Assembly (NCBI RefSeq): GCF_017873605.1 | Contig: NZ_JAGGKI010000003.1 | Location: forward strand, 496,001-560,000 | Length of the DNA: 64,000 nucleotides | Source: Paenibacillus lactis | GTDB taxonomy: Bacteria; Bacillota; Bacilli; Paenibacillales; Paenibacillaceae | Direction: 5' to 3' | Shown here: positions 1 through 8,368 of the stretch, one piece after another | Layout: each line of letters starts with the position of its first letter | How positions within the stretch are numbered: position 1 is the first letter of the stretch | Notes under the pieces: model-generated | The model's input: only the letters and a program-made list of their open reading frames with translations | What the model was told of the DNA's origin: nothing | Database searches by the model: none | Program-made: the position numbers and the translations under genes

Positions 1-613
1 AATATTGGTAAGGCGACATGCCGGTGTTCGCTTTAAAGGAACGGATGAACTGATATTTGGACATGCCGAAAGCCAAGCTGATTTCATCCAATCGCAGCAC
101 ATGATCCAGATGCTCCTGCATCAGCGCCTTCGCCTTCTTGGCAAATCCGCTGTCCCGCTTACATTCAAACCTCAGTATATCTTCATTAAAATGCCCCGCC
201 AGCCGCAGCAGCAGCTCGCTGCACAGCGCCTCCGGCTTGCCGGTGAATATCGCCCTCGTTACATTCAGAATGCTCTGCCTTAGGCCGGCATGATACACGA
301 TCGGCGTATGGAAGCGGATGATGTCCCTCTTCTGGATCAGCTCATGAAACAGCTGCGGATGAATGTAGATCATCACATAATCAATGCCCGTGCGCTCCTG
401 CGACCAGCCGTCATGGCTCTGCTCCGGATGAAACAGCATCACGCCGCTTTGATAGGAAGCTTGCTGGCTTCCGTCGAGGGAATACTTCTGAATTCCGCGC
501 AGGGTGACGCCGAGGGCGTACTCCTCGTGGTAATGCTTCTTATATTTAAAATCGGTAAAGCTCGCGGACAGCGCCGTGATGCCGCACGCTTTTTTATAGA
601 TAAACCGCTCCAT
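1..613 (-). CDS. AraC-family transcriptional regulator (3' end outside window)
   Basis: Reading the minus strand from an ATG at 613 gives an open frame to the window edge, beginning MERFIYKKACGITALSASFT. The first ~170 residues form an AraC-type cupin-like sensor domain with HYHEEYALGVT and a later SHDGWSQE segment. The frame then enters the first helix-turn-helix (LDEISLAFGMSKYQFIRSFK) and is cut just after SPYQY, so the second helix-turn-helix lies beyond base 1. The GGTG-rich stretch just upstream serves as ribosome binding site. It starts 6 bp after the stop of the LysE gene on the same strand, so it is probably co-transcribed and may regulate that exporter. Effector unknown. Confidence 0.85.
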   Translation of the reverse strand, partial: MERFIYKKACGITALSASFTDFKYKKHYHEEYALGVTLRGIQKYSLDGSQQASYQSGVMLFHPEQSHDGWSQERTGIDYVMIYIHPQLFHELIQKRDIIRFHTPIVYHAGLRQSILNVTRAIFTGKPEALCSELLLRLAGHFNEDILRFECKRDSGFAKKAKALMQEHLDHVLRLDEISLAFGMSKYQFIRSFKANTGMSPYQY

Positions 614-619
614 CTTCCA

Positions 620-1216
620 TCACCCCCTCAGAAGATTCGGTAGGTCCGACACGACGATGGCCGAATACAGCAGGAACAAAGCCAAAACCGTGTTGGTCGT
701 TCTCCGGTATTTTTGCAAAACACCCTGAAACAGATTGCCGCACACCGCCCAGGTCATATACGCAGCCATCCCGATCAGCGAGACAGCGACAACGAAGACG
801 GAAATGACCGGCCCCTCGGTATAATAGGGCATGACATAGCTTGGAATGACCGTAAGGGTAAACAACACGACCTTCGGATTCAGAAACTGCATCAAAAACC
901 CCGATGTGAAGGAAGCCGTCTGGTTTGTCGACGCGTTGGAAACGTCCATATGATATACCTGGTACGCCAGATACAGCATGAAGAGACAGCCTACTACCCG
1001 CAGCACCGGCAGAATGAACGGCATTCCGGAGGACAGCGTCTCGCCGAGGACGACAGATAGGGCAATCAACAGGAAAAAAGCGATCGATGCCCCGGCGATA
1101 TAGCGGAGCGTTCGTTTGATCCCCGACTGCTGGACCGATGCCAGAATGACGATATTCGACGGCCCCGGAGAGAACGCAACGATAAAGCAATAAATAAAGA
1201 ACGAAGAAAAATTCAT
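620..1216 (-). CDS. LysE/RhtB-family amino-acid or metabolite exporter
   Basis: A 198-residue integral membrane protein with about six hydrophobic segments, the usual size for LysE/RhtB exporters. The N-terminus carries the family signature around FSPGPSNIVILAS, and a second conserved stretch, FLMQFLNPKVVLFTLTVIP, lies near residues 105-125. AAGGAG lies 9 bases before the ATG. Family members export amino acids or similar small molecules by proton antiport; the substrate here cannot be told. The AraC gene follows on the same strand with a 6-bp gap, which suggests a regulator-exporter pair. Two other long frames overlap this gene but lack family similarity. Confidence 0.88.
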   Translation of the reverse strand: MNFSSFFIYCFIVAFSPGPSNIVILASVQQSGIKRTLRYIAGASIAFFLLIALSVVLGETLSSGMPFILPVLRVVGCLFMLYLAYQVYHMDVSNASTNQTASFTSGFLMQFLNPKVVLFTLTVIPSYVMPYYTEGPVISVFVVAVSLIGMAAYMTWAVCGNLFQGVLQKYRRTTNTVLALFLLYSAIVVSDLPNLLRG

Positions 1217-1341
1217 GACCTGCAGCTCCTTACAAGGAATTCCCTTGCATTATAGAGCGGCCGGTCGAAAAGGGTATAGTACATTATTGCGCATTCAAGA
1301 GAGCTGCCCGAGTATTCCACTGGCCGGATCCAAGGCCTTTT

Positions 1342-1713
1342 TCAACCCGCCTGAACGTCCGTTTGCTCCGCCTTCGGCTGTTCCTGCGCATGGGCGCCGC
1401 CCGACAGGTTCAGCAGCACAACCCCTGCGATGATCAGCAGAATCGAGAATATCTTCAAACCGTTAATTTGTTCCGAAAAGAACGAATATCCGATCAGCGT
1501 GATGATCATAATGCCGAGGCCGGACCAGATCGCGTACGCCACCGAAATTTCGATCTGCTTCAGGCTCAGCGTCAGAAAGCTCAGGCTGCATACATAAAAA
1601 ACGACCAGCAGCACGCTCGGCAGCAGCTTCGTAAATCCCTCCGACATTTTCATATTAATGGTGCCGGCTACTTCAAACAAGATCGCCAGAGCTAAATAGA
1701 ACCAGTGCATCAT
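1342..1713 (-). CDS. Small multidrug resistance (SMR) efflux protein
   Basis: A 123-residue protein with four transmembrane helices, matching the EmrE/QacE/SugE family. The key membrane glutamate sits at about residue 14 in LAILFEVAGTINMKMSEG, and the conserved AYAIWSGLG segment is near residue 60. The C-terminus has an extra polar tail of ~18 residues (AQEQPKAEQTDVQAG) beyond the usual ~105-residue family length. SMR proteins work as dimers that export cationic drugs or guanidinium by proton antiport. The gene starts one base after the stop of the upstream TetR gene, so the pair is one transcription unit, and the TetR protein probably controls it. No guanidine riboswitch is visible upstream. 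Confidence 0.9.
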   Translation of the reverse strand: MMHWFYLALAILFEVAGTINMKMSEGFTKLLPSVLLVVFYVCSLSFLTLSLKQIEISVAYAIWSGLGIMIITLIGYSFFSEQINGLKIFSILLIIAGVVLLNLSGGAHAQEQPKAEQTDVQAG

Positions 1714-1714
1714 T

Positions 1715-2284
1715 TCATTTCTCCTTTCCCTGCCCCGCGGCGATGCCGAACAGCAGGATATCCATGATCGACTTCAGCAGCTCCCCAAGCGGCATCTGAT
1801 GCTTCACCGTTGCCCGGGAGTCGTACATTTGCTGGATTGCGCCCAGATACAGATCGATAAACAACGGAAGCGAGATCGGCTTGATGACGCCCTCAGCCAT
1901 CCCCTGCTCCATCAGCTTGCTGACGATGCCCCACTCTTCTCTGAAAAAGGTATCGAGCTTCTCCCATTGGTTATAATGAAACTTTTTGAGATCCGTCAAA
2001 AGGCGCATATCCATCTTCTCAAGCTCTTGCGGCAAACAGATCAGGATTTGATGGATTTTCTCCAGAACGCCCAGCTGTCCATCTTCCGCAATTTCCCGCT
2101 CCCGCTGCTGGATATGCTGAATCAAGCTATCAACGATCGACTCGACGATCTCTTCCTTGGAGGAAAAATGCTCATAAATGGTCCGCTTGCTGATCGCAAG
2201 TCCCTGCGCCAGATCACTGACGGTAAAGGCAAATCCCTTCTGCTGGATCAAACGTATCGTTTCTTTCAAAATACGCTCCCGCAT
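1715..2284 (-). CDS. TetR-family transcriptional regulator of the SMR pump
   Basis: A 189-residue protein with a typical TetR N-terminal DNA-binding domain: LIQQKGFAFTVSDLAQGLAI followed by SKRTIYEHFSSKEEIVESIV (residues ~10-50). The C-terminal two thirds is a helical ligand-binding domain without recognisable motifs. The start is well placed, with AAGGAGG about 8 bases upstream of the ATG. The SMR gene begins immediately downstream, so this is probably a drug-responsive repressor of its own operon. A double palindrome about 320 bp upstream (2599-2632), next to a possible -10 box, is a candidate operator. Confidence 0.9.
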   Translation of the reverse strand: MRERILKETIRLIQQKGFAFTVSDLAQGLAISKRTIYEHFSSKEEIVESIVDSLIQHIQQREREIAEDGQLGVLEKIHQILICLPQELEKMDMRLLTDLKKFHYNQWEKLDTFFREEWGIVSKLMEQGMAEGVIKPISLPLFIDLYLGAIQQMYDSRATVKHQMPLGELLKSIMDILLFGIAAGQGKEK

Positions 2285-2369
2285 ATTCGAGCCTCCTTGT
2301 TCTTCTTACGTTGAGCCACTTGGATACGGCGCTTCACTTCAGCTTTGCCCCTGACCGGGTTGTCGTCCG

Positions 2370-2563
2370 CTCAAGGCGTGCTTTGTCTTTCCTGTTCTTA
2401 TCCCTCAACGTGTGCTTTATCTTTCCTGTTCTTATCCCTCAACGTGTGCTTGGTCTCTTCTGTTCTTGTCACCTCAATGCCGTAACTTGTCGTTTTTGTT
2501 CTTGTCACCTCAAAAGAGTGTTATGTGCTGTTCTGTGTTGTTGGCACCTCTAATGGGTGCAGC
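2370..2563. repeat. Tandem array of degenerate 34-39 bp repeats
   Basis: Successive units can be aligned on a CTCAA (last one CTCTA) core at 2370, 2404, 2438, 2473, 2509 and 2548, spacing 34, 34, 35, 36 and 39 bp. Each carries a TTCTGTTCTT(A/G)TC(A/C)CCTCAA-like block; the first two full units are nearly identical and later ones diverge. It lies between the TetR gene and the double palindrome. No ORF is convincing here. Confidence 0.8.
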
Positions 2564-2598
2564 CTCCAAGTGGAACGCATACCGATCCAGGTATGCAA

Positions 2599-2632
2599 GG
2601 TTGGTACCAACAATAACATATTGGTACCAACC
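2599..2632. promoter_or_regulatory. Paired palindrome, probable operator near a minus-strand -10 box
   Basis: Two perfect copies of the 10-bp palindrome TTGGTACCAA (2601-2610, 2621-2630) have centres exactly 20 bp apart, about two helical turns. The outer GG and CC make the whole 34-bp block a larger dyad. A minus-strand TATAAT at 2635-2640, with a weak TGGATT 16 bp further upstream, would place both palindromes at the start of a transcript running toward the TetR gene. Operator function is inference. Confidence 0.6.
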
Positions 2633-2702
2633 GTATTATATACCATTCGAACGAAAAATCCATCTCTTTTTTCACTGTTCCCATGCAGCGCCAGCCAAAC
2701 GC

Positions 2703-2750
2703 AAAAAGGGCATCTTACGTGAAATTACGAACTTTCACGCAAAATGCCCT
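2703..2750 (-). terminator. Rho-independent terminator of ykoEDC
   Basis: A long hairpin pairs AGGGCAT and GTGAAA arms (2707-2725 with 2732-2750) and is followed in the minus direction by five Ts. It lies directly after the ykoC stop codon. Confidence 0.8.
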
Positions 2751-2755
2751 CGAAT

Positions 2756-3562
2756 TTAATCAAAGCGCACATCCCCGATGCCGAACCATGGAAAATGCCC
2801 CGCAGCCGCATAAGCGCCATATGCTGCCGCCGCTAAAAGTGCGATAGTGAGCAGATCATAGCGGGAGTAGCGCGAAGGGTAAAAATAAGTTCTGCGCCGT
2901 CCCCGGTCACCGTCAAACCGCTTGGCTTCCATCGCCGCAGCAACCCGGTGCGCCCGGCGGATGCTCTGTGCCAGAAGCGGCACCACATACATCCCTGCCC
3001 GGTTCACCGCCCCGCGGACACCGCGGATCGGGACCACTCCCCGCACCTTCAGCGCTTGCCGGCGGATCACATATTCCTCCCACACCATCGGCAGAAGACG
3101 GATGGAAGCCATAAAGCTGTAGGCGTACTTGGGAGCAAGCTTCAGCTTTTGCATCAGGCTATAGAACAAATCGACCGACGACGTCGTCGTCACGAGCAGA
3201 AGCCCTTCGCAGGCGAAGGCGATTCCTTTAAACCCGAGGTGCAATCCACGATAGAAGCTTTCCTTCGATACCTTGAACAGACCCCATTCCCACCAAACCG
3301 TGTCTCCCTTCCCGAACAGCATCATGGAGGATGAGGAAGAGATGAACGCGAGCAGAAACGGAATGAAGAACAGCAGCATCTTCCATGTGCGGACACCGGA
3401 CAGCGCCAGGAGACATAGCATAAAGATCAGCGCCTGATACGCCACAAAGTCAATGTCATGCGTCAGCACCGTCATCAGGAACAGGGAGCAGACGAGAAAC
3501 AGCTTCACCACCGGATTTGCCCGGTGCAGCCACGTGATGCGGACCGGATTCCATATATTCAT
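2756..3562 (-). CDS. ykoC: ECF transporter T component YkoC
   Basis: A 268-residue membrane protein of the EcfT (CbiQ-like) family. It has hydrophobic N-terminal helices, then a cytoplasmic part carrying the coupling motif: SIRRAHRVAAAMEAKRFDGD near residue 200 holds the Ala-Arg-Gly-like signature (AMEAKRF) that docks on the ATPase, and VIRRQALKVRG near residue 165 resembles the first coupling helix. EcfT links the substrate-binding S component to the ATPases. The gene overlaps ykoD by 4 bp (ATGA), is last in the riboswitch-controlled operon, and is followed by a terminator. The name rests on gene order and the fused ATPase. Confidence 0.88.
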   Translation of the reverse strand: MNIWNPVRITWLHRANPVVKLFLVCSLFLMTVLTHDIDFVAYQALIFMLCLLALSGVRTWKMLLFFIPFLLAFISSSSSMMLFGKGDTVWWEWGLFKVSKESFYRGLHLGFKGIAFACEGLLLVTTTSSVDLFYSLMQKLKLAPKYAYSFMASIRLLPMVWEEYVIRRQALKVRGVVPIRGVRGAVNRAGMYVVPLLAQSIRRAHRVAAAMEAKRFDGDRGRRRTYFYPSRYSRYDLLTIALLAAAAYGAYAAAGHFPWFGIGDVRFD

Positions 3563-5355
3563 GACCTCACCTCCGCGTACGGTCTGCCGGAAGATTCCTT
3601 GTTGTCCTCACGGGCGCCAAATTCCTTGGCTTCGTCCTCCGCCCTCATTGGCGGATAGCCGTTCTCCTGGAAGCCGGGAGCTCTCCTTGCCGCCAGCCTG
3701 GGCGATGCCATCCTGGAGACCAGCTGCCCTTGACGGATCTCCCAAATATGGGTGGCCGCCTGCTCGGCGATTCGCATCTCGTGGGTAACCATCACGATCG
3801 CCGTCCCGGCCTGGCGCAGCCGTTCGCACATCTCCAGAATCGCAAAGGTATTCCGTGCATCCTGGCCAAACGTAGGCTCATCCAGCAGCAGCACCGCCGG
3901 CTGTCTGGCCATGGCTGTGGCCACGCTGAGGCGGCGTTTCTGGCCCGTGGATAGCTGGTATGGATGCCGGCTCTCCTTGCCGTCTAGTCCGAATCGCTCT
4001 AGCGTCCGGCGGGCCTGCTCAGCCGCCTCACCCGCGGACATGCCGTCCACCAGCAAGGAGTACGCCACCTCATCCGTAACGCGCTCCGTCACGAATTGCA
4101 GCTCGGGATTCTGAAATACGAATCCGATTCGGCGGAGCATCCGCTCCCTTTGTTTGCGGTTTCGTCTTCCTTTCCCTAACGGAACCTCCTCCCCGCCGAG
4201 GAGGTACATGCCTTCCGCATTCAGCAGCCCCATCAGGCTCAGAAGCAGCGAGCTCTTCCCCGCTCCGTTCGGCCCGACAATCGCAATAAAATCGCCTGGA
4301 TACACCTCCGCCCCTTGGACGGTAATAACGGCTTTGTCCCAACGCTTGCCTGAGAACTCAGCCAGTTGAACGGCAGGCTTGCTCTGTTCTGCCGACGTAA
4401 AATCCGTTCCGGTAAGCCGTCCGGACTCCTCAACGGGATGGAGTCCTTCCCGGTTCTGTAGCCGAGCGGCTTTTCCCAAATCCCGGGCGAAGGAGTCATC
4501 CTGGCGGGATCCGCCGGAGGATGTTCCGAGCGGTGCAAACACCTCCATGCCGGATGGGGACACTGCATAATCGTCCCATACGCCGGGATACCAGATGCCG
4601 AATTCCTTCAGCTCCCGCGAATAGCGGGCGAATACGTCGGCTGGCGTGCCTTCGCCCAGAATCGTCCCATCCGGGCTGAAAAGCACGACCCGGTCTGCAT
4701 ATTCAGCCATCTCTTCAATCCGGTGCTCCACAATAATCAAGGTACGCCCTGCGGACACGGCCTTCACCGCCGTCCAGATTTGTTCACGGCCCTCCGGATC
4801 GAGCAGCGCCGACGGCTCATCCAGGAACAGCACCTCCGGCTCCAGCAGCAAGGCGGAAGCGAGCGCAAGACGCTGCTTCATCCCTTGCGATAAATGCGCG
4901 ATTTTGACATGGAGCGACTCCAGCTCCAAGCCGACGGCTTGCAGCGCTGCCTGCATCCGCTCTTCCATCTGCTCCCGTGGAATGCATTGGTTTTCCAGGA
5001 CGAATGCCAGCTCCTCGTCGACGAACGGCATGCAGAACTGGGTGTCCGGATCCTGGAACACATATCCCCATGAAGCGGGATACTTCTGCGCCTCGCATTT
5101 CATCGGCACCTCCGTCGCCCGGGGAATCATCCCGCTCAGCACCTGAAGAAGCGTCGATTTGCCGCAGCCGCTTGGACCCAGCAGCAGCACCTTTTCTCCG
5201 CGGGCGGCGGAGAACGAAAGATCTTTAAACATCAGCCGCTCCTCGCCCGGGTATTTAAGGCGCAGCCCTTCTACATAAAGCGCCGGTTCCCCCTGTGGAT
5301 CATTAGGCGCATCCACCGTGTTTACGAAGTGTACGCCCCTTTGCATTTTAGACAT
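3559..5355 (-). CDS. ykoD: ECF transporter fused double ATPase YkoD
   Basis: Two ABC ATPase domains are fused in one ~598-residue chain. The first has Walker A GPSGCGKST, signature LSQGMKQRL and Walker B LFLDEPSALLDP. The second has GPNGAGKSS, LSTGQKRRL and LLLDEPTFGQDA. A ~70-residue low-similarity linker joins them, and the C-terminus has a polar tail rich in Arg and Glu. YkoD powers uptake through YkoC and YkoE. The chosen ATG at 5355 overlaps the ykoE stop; an in-frame ATG at 5379 and another at 5346 are alternatives. Its place between ykoE and ykoC with overlapping ends supports translational coupling. Confidence 0.92.
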   Translation of the reverse strand: MSKMQRGVHFVNTVDAPNDPQGEPALYVEGLRLKYPGEERLMFKDLSFSAARGEKVLLLGPSGCGKSTLLQVLSGMIPRATEVPMKCEAQKYPASWGYVFQDPDTQFCMPFVDEELAFVLENQCIPREQMEERMQAALQAVGLELESLHVKIAHLSQGMKQRLALASALLLEPEVLFLDEPSALLDPEGREQIWTAVKAVSAGRTLIIVEHRIEEMAEYADRVVLFSPDGTILGEGTPADVFARYSRELKEFGIWYPGVWDDYAVSPSGMEVFAPLGTSSGGSRQDDSFARDLGKAARLQNREGLHPVEESGRLTGTDFTSAEQSKPAVQLAEFSGKRWDKAVITVQGAEVYPGDFIAIVGPNGAGKSSLLLSLMGLLNAEGMYLLGGEEVPLGKGRRNRKQRERMLRRIGFVFQNPELQFVTERVTDEVAYSLLVDGMSAGEAAEQARRTLERFGLDGKESRHPYQLSTGQKRRLSVATAMARQPAVLLLDEPTFGQDARNTFAILEMCERLRQAGTAIVMVTHEMRIAEQAATHIWEIRQGQLVSRMASPRLAARRAPGFQENGYPPMRAEDEAKEFGAREDNKESSGRPYAEVRS

Positions 5356-5977
5356 GGCGCGAATCGTCCAGCGCCTCATAGTCTTTTTGCGATGCCGGGC
5401 GCAGCAGGGAGGTTACGCCGGTACGCTCCAGCGCTTTGGCGAGGACGAGCATCAGGAGGCCTGCAATGACGGCGCCGCTAAAGATCCGCATGCCGTATTT
5501 CGCCAGGAACATCCAGGTCTGAAGATCGTCCGTGTAGCTGTAGAAGAAATCAAGCAGCATCGAGCCGACGGCGGCAGCAGCCCCCGCCAGAGCCACCGTG
5601 AAGGCGGAAGAGCTGCGGTAACGGGTTGCGGCAAATACGAGCTCGGCACCCAAGCCTTGAATCAAGCCGTACATCAGCAGCGTAAGCCCCCACCCGCTGC
5701 CGAACAGCACTTCGACATGCGCGGCCGCAACCTCTGCAATGATCGCCACGCCAGGTTTCCGGATCAGCAGATAGGCCAGCGTCGCCGCGGCGAACCACAT
5801 GCCGTACAGCAATTCGTCCGCTTCGAAAAAGAGCGGCTTCAGCAGGTTGTATACCGATCCCCAAAAGTGATACACCACGCCCAGCACCAGCGATACAAGC
5901 ACCGTCACCAAAATATCGCTCAGTCTAAGCCCTTTTCTCGGCTGAGCCCCCATTATGCCTTGCCTCATCGTTTCCAT
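5348..5977 (-). CDS. ykoE: ECF transporter S component YkoE (thiamine precursor)
   Basis: A ~209-residue membrane protein with about six hydrophobic segments. It resembles the YkoE family, the substrate-binding subunit of an ECF transporter believed to import hydroxymethylpyrimidine, a thiamine precursor. The stretch LLYGMWFAAATLAYLLIRKPGVA and the charged FFYSYTDDLQTW segment are typical of the family as I know it. It is the first gene behind a TPP riboswitch and terminator, which directly supports the thiamine link. The chosen ATG at 5977 has GAGAGGGG upstream; ATGs at 5998, 5968 and 5953 are alternatives. Confidence 0.9.
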   Translation of the reverse strand: METMRQGIMGAQPRKGLRLSDILVTVLVSLVLGVVYHFWGSVYNLLKPLFFEADELLYGMWFAAATLAYLLIRKPGVAIIAEVAAAHVEVLFGSGWGLTLLMYGLIQGLGAELVFAATRYRSSSAFTVALAGAAAAVGSMLLDFFYSYTDDLQTWMFLAKYGMRIFSGAVIAGLLMLVLAKALERTGVTSLLRPASQKDYEALDDSRHV

Positions 5978-6030
5978 CGTACAACTTCCCCTCTCCATCG
6001 CTTTTTTTGAAAATGGAAGAAAATCACAAC

Positions 6031-6059
6031 AAAAAACCGTCTGGAAAACGCGCAGACGG
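6031..6059 (-). terminator. Intrinsic terminator of the TPP riboswitch
   Basis: CCGTCTG and CAGACGG arms form a compact hairpin (6037-6059), followed in the minus direction by six Ts. It sits between the TPP aptamer and ykoE, as expected for transcriptional attenuation. Confidence 0.85.
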
Positions 6060-6074
6060 AAATTAGGCCCTAGT

Positions 6075-6180
6075 ATAAGCAGGGTCGGATATTCTCTACG
6101 CTGGCATTACCCAGTTCAGATTAACGGTCAACAGCGGATAGCAGCTGCAATCTCAGCCTGATTCACTCAAGCACCCGTAT
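6075..6180 (-). ncRNA. TPP riboswitch (THI element)
   Basis: On the minus strand the conserved blocks appear in order: GGGTGC at 6171-6176, CTGAGA at 6151-6156 (pyrimidine-sensing loop), then CTGAACTGGGTAATGCCAGCG around 6097-6117 (pyrophosphate-sensing region), and GACCCTGC closing the element near 6080. TPP binding should favour the downstream terminator and shut off ykoEDC. Confidence 0.95.
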
Positions 6181-6206
6181 TCCCTATTCGGTTTTATGTT
6201 AACTTT

Positions 6207-6235
6207 AAAATACACAGCCTTTCTTGATTTGGCAA
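6207..6235 (-). promoter_or_regulatory. Sigma-A-type promoter of the ykoEDC leader
   Basis: Minus-strand TTGCCA at 6230-6235, a 17-bp spacer and TATTTT at 6207-6212 preceded by TGTG. Transcription would begin just ahead of the TPP aptamer. Confidence 0.65.
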
Positions 6236-6355
6236 GGGTCTTTTTTTCTTCAAGGCCCGTTTGTTGATTTCCAGCCGATTCTATGTCAATATCAGAGTGA
6301 TTGCTTTTCAAGCATCATCGATAGCTTAGGTCTTTGCACAAAAAAGGAGAATAAC

Positions 6356-7201
6356 ATGGCCAAACGATTGCTGCGTCTGATGACTGAGCTCTCCTCCCGA
6401 AAGTGGTTGTCCCATTTGGTGGGGCAGTTCTCCCACAGCCGGTTGAGCCGTTATCTGATCCCTGCATTTATTCGGATATATCAAATCCCGGCGCATGAAG
6501 CGGAGAAAGAGCTGCATGAATACCGCTCGCTCAATGAATTCTTCTCCCGCCGGTTAAAGCTCGGCCTGCGGGCCATAGATACGACCGCCGACGCGATGGT
6601 GAGCCCGGTTGATGCGACGATTACCGCCATGGGCACCATCAATACCGGCACCATCCTCAACGTCAAGGGACAGGATTACACCATTGAAGAGCTGCTTGCG
6701 CAGTCTCCGAGAATCGAGAATTATGTGAACGGTTACGCGTTCGTCTTATATTTAAGCCCGACGGATTACCATCGCATTCACGCCCCCGTTACCGGCGTGC
6801 AGATCGAGCGGGAGCACCTCAAGGGCAAGGTGTATCCCGTCAACGATTTTGCCATGACCCATATCCGGTCGGTGCTCAGCCGCAACGAAAGGCTCATTAC
6901 CTATATCAAGCATGACTTCGGTGAGGTTGCCGTGGTCAAGGTCGGGGCTTTGAACGTAAGCAGCATCCGTTATGCCGACGAGAGCGTGACGAAATGGCAG
7001 ATCGGGGATGAGCTTGCATACTTCGAATTCGGCTCAACCGTCGTGCTGTTGACCGAGAGCGGCACCTTTACCCCCCGGGGAGATCTCACCCTCGGGACGA
7101 CGGTTAAAATGGGCGAGCTGCTCGGCATCCTCCATCCGCCCGCAGACAAGAAGCAGAAGCGGGATGCGTGCTTGGAGCAGGAGCTGTGTACGGAAAAATA
7201 A
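6356..7201 (+). CDS. psd: Phosphatidylserine decarboxylase
   Basis: This enzyme converts phosphatidylserine to phosphatidylethanolamine at the membrane. The proenzyme cleaves itself at a conserved Gly-Ser-Thr to make a pyruvoyl cofactor; here the site is FEFGSTVVLL near residue 228. The conserved VSPVDATI and LSPTDYHRIHAPVTG stretches, with catalytic Asp and His residues, are present. Length is 281 residues, normal for the short bacterial type. The frame extends upstream to 6224, but the ATG at 6356 has AAAGGAG 7 bases before it and matches the family's usual start. The upstream extension overlaps the divergent ykoE promoter and is unlikely to be translated. No neighbour is functionally linked. 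Confidence 0.95.
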   Translation: MAKRLLRLMTELSSRKWLSHLVGQFSHSRLSRYLIPAFIRIYQIPAHEAEKELHEYRSLNEFFSRRLKLGLRAIDTTADAMVSPVDATITAMGTINTGTILNVKGQDYTIEELLAQSPRIENYVNGYAFVLYLSPTDYHRIHAPVTGVQIEREHLKGKVYPVNDFAMTHIRSVLSRNERLITYIKHDFGEVAVVKVGALNVSSIRYADESVTKWQIGDELAYFEFGSTVVLLTESGTFTPRGDLTLGTTVKMGELLGILHPPADKKQKRDACLEQELCTEK

Positions 7202-7280
7202 GAACGTCCTTGCGGATGCCTTCATTCATGACCGCAATGACTCCCGTTGCGTCCCTATCGAACAAGGACAATGTTAGACC

Positions 7281-8132
7281 TTATTCTCTTCCCAATAGCC
7301 GGACGATCAGCCGCTGAAAGAAGCGGTCGGGCAGCCATGCCTTGATCCGCCCGGTCAGCCGGGTGCTGCGGGGAAGCCGGTACCGGAAGCTCGGATGCTT
7401 CATACCGGCGATTCGAGCCACCAACCTTGCAACCTCGAGCGGATCCCCGCTCTTTTTAGCGGTCCGTTCGGAGTAGGCCAATACCCGCTTCAGCATCCCG
7501 CTGTATGGCGAACCCTCCCTCACCTTCAACTCCCCGAAGCTCTTCCTCCAGATCGGCGTGCCGTAAGCGCCGGGCTGCACCAGCACCACATCGATGCCTA
7601 GAGGCATCAATTCCATGGCGAGACTTTCACCAAGGCCTTCAACGGCAAATTTGGAAGCGGCATACGGGCCGTAGCCCGGAAAGCCGACAACGCCGCTGAT
7701 GCTGCTGATCAGAATCATTTTGGATTTACCGGTCCGCCGCATCAACGGCAGCATGCTTTGCGTCACGGAGACGGTTCCGATCACATTGGTCTCGAGCTGT
7801 CGTCTCCACTCGCTGAGCGGCACCTCTTCCACGAATCCGCCGACCGCGATGCCTGCGTTATTCACCAGCACATCCAGGCGCCCGAGCTCCTGCTCCACGG
7901 AGCGTGCAGCTGCCTGTACCTGCTCTTCGCTGCAAATATCCAGCTCGATCACGCGAATCCGCTCGGCCACACCGAACTTCGCCGCCTGCTGCAGGAGCTC
8001 CCCGGCTGCCTCCGGCCTTCGCATCCCGGCTGCGACATCATACCCGCCTTTCGCCAGCTCGATGCTGATCAGCAGTCCGAAGCCGCTGGATGCGCCTGTC
8101 ACCAGGGCTGTCTTTTGATTCGCCGCTTTCAT
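7281..8132 (-). CDS. Short-chain dehydrogenase/reductase
   Basis: A classical SDR: the cofactor-binding TGASSGFG is near residue 12, NNAG near residue 90, and the active site has Ser in SSISG followed by YAASK. The C-terminal ~60 residues carry a basic segment (RYRLPRSTRLTGRIKAWLPD) seen in SDRs that act on larger hydrophobic substrates. The substrate is unknown. The frame is open up to 8321, but the sequence before residue 64 has no SDR character. ATG at 8132 (MKAANQKTALVTG) is preceded by GGGGGATGGAG; 8141 and 8162 are alternatives. Confidence 0.88.
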   Translation of the reverse strand: MKAANQKTALVTGASSGFGLLISIELAKGGYDVAAGMRRPEAAGELLQQAAKFGVAERIRVIELDICSEEQVQAAARSVEQELGRLDVLVNNAGIAVGGFVEEVPLSEWRRQLETNVIGTVSVTQSMLPLMRRTGKSKMILISSISGVVGFPGYGPYAASKFAVEGLGESLAMELMPLGIDVVLVQPGAYGTPIWRKSFGELKVREGSPYSGMLKRVLAYSERTAKKSGDPLEVARLVARIAGMKHPSFRYRLPRSTRLTGRIKAWLPDRFFQRLIVRLLGRE

Positions 8133-8329
8133 AAACTCCATCCCCCCAGCTTTTTCAATCATGCAGTCGCCAGTTCCCTGCTTGGCCTTATACCTTGCCG
8201 CAACTCGAAAACCTCTTATAAACCGCTTCCGAATATCCGTAAACTGATCATACACGGGGTCGGTCCCAAGCTCAATCGTGAAACTTAGAGCTCGAGCATA
8301 AAGCCAAGGGGCATCACGCAAGTCCCATG

Positions 8330-8362
8330 TAAAAAGAGAGCCCTCCCGGACTCCCTTTTACG
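8330..8362 (-). terminator. Probable terminator after the small broken gene
   Basis: AAAAGGGAG and CTCTCTTTTT arms form a hairpin whose descending arm is itself T-rich in the minus direction. It lies 7 bp after the TAA that ends the broken frame at 8369. Confidence 0.6.
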
Positions 8363-8368
8363 TTTAAC

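Noticed and set aside
594..1190. A second 198-codon minus-strand frame over the LysE gene
   Set aside because: Out-of-frame shadow lacking membrane segments; the frame from 1216 has the LysE signature and a ribosome binding site.
2370..2563. The repeat array as a CRISPR
   Set aside because: Units are adjacent and degenerate, with no constant repeat plus unique spacer pattern and no cas genes.
5318..6010. A 230-codon plus-strand frame opposite ykoE
   Set aside because: Antisense to ykoE, composition typical of a shadow, and it runs into the riboswitch leader.
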